Below are positions 21,687 to 25,627 of a DNA stretch of 25,627 nt, piece by piece. The position numbers were made by a program, and so were the translations under genes. The stretch lies in the IMG/VR virus record IMGVR_UViG_3300044632_002328, positions 1 through 25,627 of that record; one strand, written 5' to 3'. Positions within the stretch are counted from its first letter, which is position 1, and each line of letters starts with the position of its first letter. The notes beneath the pieces are model-generated. The model was not told the DNA's origin. It saw only the letters and a program-made list of their open reading frames with translations, and ran no database searches. Source of the DNA: a virus.

Positions 21687-21824
21687 TTACAGGGATTCCG
21701 CTCCGCAACGGGTGCAACGGAGTTCGGCATCGATTTCGAGGTCGTTCTTGCAGGCGTGACAGACATGGATGCCCGGATGGTCGCGATCGCCGTCCGGATC
21801 AGGCTCTTCGTACTGGTTGCACAT
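21687..21824 (-). CDS. Small zinc-ribbon-like protein, 45 aa
   Basis: Starts at ATG 21824 behind the strong site AAAGGAGGCCAGTC. The peptide has an acidic start (MCNQYEEPDPDGDRDHPG) and two knuckles, CHAC and CTRC, separated by an acidic segment (KNDLEIDAELR). That spacing fits a zinc ribbon, so DNA or protein binding is plausible. It ends with TAA, after which the frame remains open for 34 codons. Confidence 0.65.
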   Translation of the reverse strand: MCNQYEEPDPDGDRDHPGIHVCHACKNDLEIDAELRCTRCGAESL

Positions 21825-21880
21825 GACTGGCCTCCTTTGGCCATTGGGTTGATGTCCGGCTACGAGCTGGACGGGTTGAA

Positions 21881-21912
21881 ATCTCCTGCAGGCCTTTCGA
21901 CCTGCAGGAGAT
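21881..21912 (-). terminator. Perfect 12-bp hairpin after gene 21916-22209
   Basis: ATCTCCTGCAGG pairs with CCTGCAGGAGAT around an 8-nt loop, just 4 nt past the stop codon at 21916. Only a short TTC follows on the minus strand, so termination may be partial. Confidence 0.6.
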
Positions 21913-21915
21913 GGA

Positions 21916-22209
21916 TCACAGACCGATCAGTTCGGGATCTACCTCGTAGATCTGCAGCCCGCACTCACGGATGTGCTGCATGGCGTTCTCCATCGAGGTG
22001 TGGTTGGTCCGGGTGATCTCCAAGACCTGCCAGGTGGCGCGGGGCGGACAGACGAAGTTCCGCTGGACGCGCTCCCAATAGGCGTTGGCGTGATGGACCC
22101 TGACATGCACGACCTCTCCGGTGTCCTCCATGGCGTACACGCAGGTGAACTGGGCGGGCTGCCACGGGGCGAGATACGCGAACGGACGGGTTGTGTTGGC
22201 AGTCTGCAT
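21916..22209 (-). CDS. Hypothetical protein, 97 aa
   Basis: Starts at ATG 22209 behind AGAAAGGAGGCAGTC, nearly the same ribosome site as the zinc-ribbon gene. Not recognised. The sequence is β-like: PFAYLAPWQPAQFTCVYAMEDTG, HVRVHHANAYWERV, then a helix (NHTSMENAMQHIREC) and QIYEVDPELIGL. A GCAC-N4-GTGC mini hairpin (22225-22236) sits just before the ribosome site. It is followed by the 12-bp hairpin terminator and preceded by two strong terminators, so it needs its own promoter. Confidence 0.65.
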   Translation of the reverse strand: MQTANTTRPFAYLAPWQPAQFTCVYAMEDTGEVVHVRVHHANAYWERVQRNFVCPPRATWQVLEITRTNHTSMENAMQHIRECGLQIYEVDPELIGL

Positions 22210-22325
22210 GACTGCCTCCTTTCTGCACTTTCGTGCTGTTGCCGGCCTCGCGACGAGCGAAGCCGAGCTATGCCATTCACCCCACAACAACTGGACTGAC
22301 GATGCTCGGCACCGCGCTTCGGCAA

Positions 22326-22360
22326 GAAAAAACACTGCTCCCCCGCAGGCAAGGGGGAGC
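22326..22360 (-). terminator. Rho-independent terminator
   Basis: GCTCCCCC pairs with GGGGGAGC around an 8-nt loop, followed on the minus strand by AGTGTTTTTTC. A classic intrinsic terminator. Confidence 0.85.
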
Positions 22361-22400
22361 AAGAGGGGTCGGGGTGTGACAGATCGAACTCATCGCCCGG

Positions 22401-22442
22401 CTAAAAGAAAACCCCTCGTAGCCGGTTAGGGCTACGAGGGGT
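22401..22442 (-). terminator. Rho-independent terminator after gene 22455-22814
   Basis: ACCCCTCGTAGCC pairs with GGCTACGAGGGGT (13 bp) around a 6-nt loop, with TTTCTTTTAG after it on the minus strand. It lies 12 nt past the stop codon, with the second terminator 40 nt beyond. Confidence 0.9.
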
Positions 22443-22454
22443 GCTGTGCGGACG

Positions 22455-22814
22455 TCAGAAGGTGATTTCTGCCGTCTCGCTGGACGCTGCTGGCGTCTCG
22501 GTTGCTGCCGGAGCCGCCGGCGCGTTGTCCTTCATGCAGGACGCGTAGAACACCGTCTGCTCGGCACCATCGCTGCGCTTGCCTGCCGCGTGCCGCTTGT
22601 CGAGGAAGTACTTCGTGACCTCGCCGGTCTTCACGTTGGTCACCTCAACGGTGCCCCACGCGTTGCCGGACTTGGAGGGGATTCCCTCGGTCACGACGAT
22701 CTTCATGTCGGACGGCTTGCGGACGGGCTGGGCGGCGAGCGTTGCCTTCAGTTCGGCGATCTCGGCCTTCATGGCGGACATCATCGCGGCGACCTCAGCG
22801 TTCAACTTGGACAT
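22455..22814 (-). CDS. Hypothetical protein with helical N-terminus, 119 aa
   Basis: Start ATG 22814 behind CGAAAGGAGCACGCT. The first 40 residues are helical and Met/Ala-rich (EVAAMMSAMKAEIAELKATLAAQ), likely a coiled coil. The centre is a β-rich module (SGNAWGTVEVTNVKTGEVTKYFLDKRHA), and the tail is a disordered Ala/Pro/Thr stretch. Not recognised. Strong initiation and a double terminator suggest a well-expressed single-gene transcript from the AT-rich region upstream. Confidence 0.65.
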   Translation of the reverse strand: MSKLNAEVAAMMSAMKAEIAELKATLAAQPVRKPSDMKIVVTEGIPSKSGNAWGTVEVTNVKTGEVTKYFLDKRHAAGKRSDGAEQTVFYASCMKDNAPAAPAATETPAASSETAEITF

Positions 22815-23239
22815 AGCGTGCTCCTTTCGAGCATGGTGGGATTCGAGTGCTGCTCTGGCCGACTGGACAGAGAGAAACAACACCCGTTTCCCCCTGTAGG
22901 AAACGGAATAGTGACTCGCGCTTTGGCATCGTCATCGGCTCTGTGTCTGGGTGTCCGGTAACGATGGACGTAGGCTGTGGCGTCTGCGTTGGGTGGCGAT
23001 CTGGGGGGAGGGGCGTCGGCCCCCGCGCTGTGCGTCTGTTACGGGGGAAAGGCCCTATCTCTCTCAAAATTCCCCAACAAATCCCTAACCCGTACCGGGA
23101 GTACCAGACTTCTTCTCTTATATAGAAGAGGTATATATAAAGAATAGGGGAGCCTGTCTCTCGGTACGCCCGGTACCCGTACAGCGACCAAAAAGAACCC
23201 CCCACCAACCCGAAGGCGATGGGGGGCGAGAGGGGAGTA
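22815..23239. other. 425-nt noncoding region with AT-rich core
   Basis: No convincing gene in any frame. It holds an AT-rich block around 23106-23150 (TATATA, TATAAA), unlike the GC-rich surroundings. A 14-bp inverted repeat frames it: GTACCGGGAGTACC (23092-23105) and GGTACGCCCGGTAC (23163-23176), 13 of 14 matching. Next to it is the terminator of the 23240-23491 gene. Promoter-like hexamers can be read in both directions. Candidate origin or early promoter. Confidence 0.55.
23198..23226 (-). terminator. Rho-independent terminator with TTCG loop
   Basis: On the minus strand a C6 arm (CCCCCCATCGCC), the loop TTCG and the arm ending GGTGGGGGG pair with one bulged base, followed by TTCTTTTTGG. 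It lies 14 nt past the stop of the gene at 23240. The near-match to the dispersed 10-mer here is part of the stem. Confidence 0.85.
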
Positions 23240-23491
23240 TCAGTCCATTTCGCCGTGCAGGTGCAGCTTCAGGTAGTCCAGCGCGGCCTTCCGCACCTCC
23301 AGCTCCTGATCGGTCGCCTTCCGGCCCTCGTGCTTGACCGCACCCCGCTCAGTGCCCACCCACCTCGGTCCGGTCACCCCCTCAAGCCAATCCAGGAACC
23401 GCAAGGCAGCCGTAGCCCGCTGGCTGATGTCGCCCATCTGCACAGCCAACACCTGCTCCTCCACCGCCCCGTCCATGGATCCTGGCTTCAT
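23240..23491 (-). CDS. Hypothetical protein, 83 aa
   Basis: From ATG 23491 behind AGGAGGGCTC, 8 nt after the helicase stop. Helical: ISQRATAALRFLDWLEGV, then charged (GRKATDQELEVRKAALDYLKLHLHG). Not recognised; no DNA-binding motif is evident. Co-transcribed with the helicase and ended by a strong terminator. Confidence 0.65.
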   Translation of the reverse strand: MKPGSMDGAVEEQVLAVQMGDISQRATAALRFLDWLEGVTGPRWVGTERGAVKHEGRKATDQELEVRKAALDYLKLHLHGEMD

Positions 23492-23499
23492 GAGCCCTC

Positions 23500-24918
23500 C
23501 TAGTGCTCGTCATCATACTCCTTCCTCAGACCCAATCCCTCGATTCCCCGCTCATGCCCGTGAGCCTCGCTCAACCGGGTCTGCCTCACGTCCCAGCTGC
23601 TCCCCTGCACCACCTTCATCGGCAGCAGGTTCATGCTCACGTGCATCCGGATCCGGTTCGCCTTCACCCACGCGTCCCACTGCGCCCTCAGCAGCGTGTT
23701 GCTCACGAACCCCCCCGGCATCCTCACGAACCGCGCCTCGAGGAACGCATCGAACGGGTTGTTCTGCAAGTGATACATCTTCACCGCCCGATCGCTCGCC
23801 TTCGGCACGGGCCACCTCTCCCCAGCCGCACTCCCCTCCAGCCGATGCGCACCCCTGATCGCCCACGCCGCAATCCCCTGCAACTCACCCTCCAGATCCC
23901 CCTCCAGATCCAGGTCCTCCCGCCCCTCGAAGCTCACTTCAAACGGCAGAACCAGCATCTTCCCGCTCAGCCCCCTGCCCTTGTTCGGCAGCACCGGGAT
24001 CTCGTTGCTCTGCATCATCACCGCCGCATTCACCACCACGTTCCGCTGCTGCCGCATGTACTTCGCGTCCACCGTCATCGGGTCCCTGCCCACGATGTTC
24101 TTCACCACCCGGCACACCCTCTCCCCGTTCTTCCCCTCCAGCTCGCTCACCTCGTTGATGCTCAGCACCTTCGTCCGCTCCAGCCCGTCCATCCCAAAGC
24201 CTCCCGCCAAGTCCTCCAGGCTCGCGCCCATGAACGCGTCCCGGCCTACCAGCTTCCTCAACACCCCGCTGATCGTGCCCTTTCCACCCCGGATCTTGCC
24301 GTACATCAACATCCACCGCGCATACTTCCGCGTCCCCATCAGGCAATAGCCCATCCATCGCGCCAGCAGCTCTGCCCAGATCGGGTCCCCCTCGCCCCAC
24401 TCCCGGACTGCCTGCTCCCACCTCGGGCACTTTGCGTCCGGATCCCAATTCACGGGCAGGATCGCCGTATCAAACCACCTCGGCGTCCTCTCCACCGTCT
24501 CCAGCGTCTTCACGTTCACCAGCCGGTCCATGAATGCGACCGTCTCCCCCGCCGGGAAGTCACCCGCCCTGCGGTCCAGCCACAGCGGGACGCTCTCCGC
24601 GTCGATCCTCACCAACGCCTCCAGCGCCCTCACCACCCCGTCCACCTTCGGCTTGTCCGGCCTCACCCGCTCCAGCACCAGCCCGTTCTGCGTGGCCCTC
24701 TGCCACACGCTGTCCTCCAGGAACAGCCACATGAGGTCCCGCACGCGCTCCTCATCGACCACCCGCCACACGCTGCCCTCGAGCACCCACCAGTCATTCC
24801 GCCAACGCCACAGTCCTCGCACCCCATCGGCTGTGGTAAATTGCCTCTGCAACGCAACGCGCGCAACCTTGACAGGCTCTACGCTGTCAAGCGGATTCTG
24901 AAGCCACCAATCTCGCAT
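23500..24918 (-). CDS. D5-like / virulence-associated E-type SF3 helicase
   Basis: A 472-residue protein from ATG 24918 behind GAGGAGCACGAC. An N-terminal segment of about 190 residues resembles the D5 N-terminal region (NDWWVLEGSVWRVVDEERV). The ATPase core has Walker A YGKIRGGKGT (residues 206-215), a Walker B-like strand VLSINE (251-256), sensor-like NAAVMMQSNEIP with Asn305, and an Arg-Gly pair (315-316) that could serve as an arginine finger. This pattern belongs to the D5/VirE/DUF5906 helicases used by phages, plasmids and large viruses to unwind DNA at replication forks. No AEP or DnaG-type primase catalytic motif is visible, so the primase must be missing, elsewhere or novel. Confidence 0.8.
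   Translation of the reverse strand: MRDWWLQNPLDSVEPVKVARVALQRQFTTADGVRGLWRWRNDWWVLEGSVWRVVDEERVRDLMWLFLEDSVWQRATQNGLVLERVRPDKPKVDGVVRALEALVRIDAESVPLWLDRRAGDFPAGETVAFMDRLVNVKTLETVERTPRWFDTAILPVNWDPDAKCPRWEQAVREWGEGDPIWAELLARWMGYCLMGTRKYARWMLMYGKIRGGKGTISGVLRKLVGRDAFMGASLEDLAGGFGMDGLERTKVLSINEVSELEGKNGERVCRVVKNIVGRDPMTVDAKYMRQQRNVVVNAAVMMQSNEIPVLPNKGRGLSGKMLVLPFEVSFEGREDLDLEGDLEGELQGIAAWAIRGAHRLEGSAAGERWPVPKASDRAVKMYHLQNNPFDAFLEARFVRMPGGFVSNTLLRAQWDAWVKANRIRMHVSMNLLPMKVVQGSSWDVRQTRLSEAHGHERGIEGLGLRKEYDDEH
24869..24890. promoter_or_regulatory. TTGACA dyad near divergent gene starts
   Basis: TTGACA and TGTCAA are separated by 10 nt, so both strands carry a consensus -35 hexamer. The plus-strand copy lies 79 nt before the 24948 start; its -10 would be near 24892-24900 but is poor (GATTCT). 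It sits inside helicase codons 10-17. It may be a phage promoter or operator. Confidence 0.35.
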
Positions 24919-24947
24919 GTCGTGCTCCTCTCTCTGAATCGACCATT

Positions 24948-25475
24948 ATGACAAGCTTCATTCCGAACTTCAACGCTCCCAGCCAGAATTACGCCGCTTC
25001 GTCGCTCACGCCGTACTCAAAGCGCCGCCACTCCCGCGACTCGAACCGCGGCGGCTCCGATCCTCGCAACCGCCGTCGTCGCGTCCGCTCCTCCGCTCCC
25101 GCCGGCACCCGAGTCGAAACCCTGCCGGACGGAACCCAAGTCTCCGTCACCCCCAAGATGCGGGGCATGCGCGTCCGACAGCAGCAGAAGACCTCGGGGA
25201 CCGAAGCAAAGTCAACCAAGGCCACGAACGAGACAATGCGATTCCTCTCCTCAATGGGGATGATTCCCGGACAGGGAACCAGCGACTTCATCATGACCCC
25301 CGAGGAAACCGAAAGACGTCGGCGTGCCGCAGCGATGCAAAAGATGGCGAACATGCGGTACTCCGGATCTGCCCCAAGTTCCTGGTACGGCCAGTCCGTG
25401 CTCGGCGACCCCTCTGAGCTGACGGGAACCGGCGGAATCGCCTACTCCCGCTTCTACCCCCTGCTTGCCGACTGA
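24948..25475 (+). CDS. Hypothetical basic protein, 175 aa
   Basis: ATG 24948, just 29 nt from the divergent helicase start. No ribosome site is visible ahead of it, so translation may be leaderless or start at a later Met. It is very Arg/Ser/Lys-rich over residues 25-52 (SKRRHSRDSNRGGSDPRN, then RRRRVR), probably disordered and nucleic-acid-binding. This is followed by TLPDGTQVSVTPKMRGM, a helix with Glu/Arg repeats (TPEETERRRRAAAMQKM) and a C-terminal YSRFYPLLAD. Not recognised; it may be a small terminase-like or virion protein judging from its place at the start of a plus-strand block. Confidence 0.6.
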   Translation: MTSFIPNFNAPSQNYAASSLTPYSKRRHSRDSNRGGSDPRNRRRRVRSSAPAGTRVETLPDGTQVSVTPKMRGMRVRQQQKTSGTEAKSTKATNETMRFLSSMGMIPGQGTSDFIMTPEETERRRRAAAMQKMANMRYSGSAPSSWYGQSVLGDPSELTGTGGIAYSRFYPLLAD

Positions 25476-25627
25476 GCAGCAAGTCATCTCGTTCGGCCGT
25501 GGCGTTCGCCTGATGAGCGAGGAGTACTACATCGGCGAACTCCGGGCGTTCGGCATCGACAAGCCCCGCGCGTTCCGCGCCCTGTGCCGGTCGATCTGCT
25601 GTCCGGTCATCGTGCTCGGCAGCACGG
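25465..25627 (+). CDS. Hypothetical protein, partial at window edge
   Basis: The frame is open to the end of the window. Two starts are possible: TTG 25465, overlapping the previous stop by 11 nt, or ATG 25513, with no clear ribosome site ahead. The visible part reads MSEEYYIGELRAFGIDKPRA then FRALCRSICCPVIVLGST, preceded by EQQVISFGRGVRL if the TTG is used. Not recognised. Overlap with the upstream gene suggests one operon. Confidence 0.5.
   Translation, partial: MPTEQQVISFGRGVRLMSEEYYIGELRAFGIDKPRAFRALCRSICCPVIVLGST

Noticed and set aside
22795-22935. Possible 46-aa gene starting near 22935 on the minus strand
   Set aside because: No ribosome site, poor composition, and it would overlap the strong start of the gene at 22814.
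23200-23209. Near copy of the dispersed 10-mer (CCCCACCAAC)
   Set aside because: It is part of the stem of an intrinsic terminator, which explains its sequence.
23503-24951. Long plus-strand reading frame of 482 codons
   Set aside because: It is the antisense of the helicase and its product is a His/Pro/Arg-rich shadow.

Overview
The window is part of a tailed double-stranded DNA phage (or a prophage-like relative) of a GC-rich bacterium. The phage call rests on a family A DNA polymerase, a D5-like SF3 helicase, a Sak4-like ATPase, ssDNA-binding-like proteins, PD-(D/E)XK and ERCC4 nucleases, a family 4 uracil-DNA glycosylase, a fibronectin-III tail fibre, a small membrane-protein cassette and a large virion-type protein. 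The host cannot be named. It uses strong AGGAGG-type ribosome sites, and many genes overlap as ATGA, GTGA or TGATG. No integrase, tRNA, rRNA, CRISPR array or insertion sequence was seen.

Layout. One large plus-strand virion-type gene (11-2620) ends against a long minus-strand block. The minus strand then carries almost everything from 24918 down to 2574. In transcription order it holds: the helicase and small genes (24918-22455); a small zinc-ribbon-like protein and a first ssDNA-binding-like protein (21824-20858); a DUF932-like protein and unknowns (20769-18112); UDG and DNA polymerase with tiny coupled genes (17854-14410); small DUF-type genes and the ERCC4 nuclease (14406-12309); a minor virion protein, the tail fibre and its partner (12490-9142); three small membrane proteins, a calcineurin-like phosphoesterase and an HExxH protein (9140-7141); and a recombination module of PD-(D/E)XK nuclease, putative DNA-binding protein, Sak4-like ATPase and a second ssDNA-binding-like protein (6809-3584), followed by two unknown genes. 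Plus-strand genes resume at 24948, 29 nt from the divergent helicase start.

Most striking signal. A dispersed 10-mer, GCTGGTGGGG, occurs 17 times exactly between 2843 and 21678, on both strands, in several reading frames and in gaps. Well under one copy is expected by chance. Every copy contains the E. coli Chi octamer GCTGGTGG, yet the conserved unit is the 10-mer: only 2 of the 19 Chi octamers found lack it. It is absent from the first 2.8 kb and the last 3.9 kb.

A second theme is a set of long, perfect GC-rich hairpins just upstream of gene starts. At both ssDNA-binding-like genes the hairpin is followed by a pyrimidine-rich, apparently unstructured leader sharing CGTTTCTTTCA, which suggests T4 gp32-like autogenous control. 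Other notable items are an AT-rich 23.1 kb segment framed by a 14-bp inverted repeat (candidate origin or promoter), a 257-nt inverted-repeat-rich leader before UDG, a polymerase whose motif C reads YDA instead of HDE, and an ERCC4 nuclease whose last 60 residues are read out of frame through the next gene. All coordinates and counts come from reading by eye.
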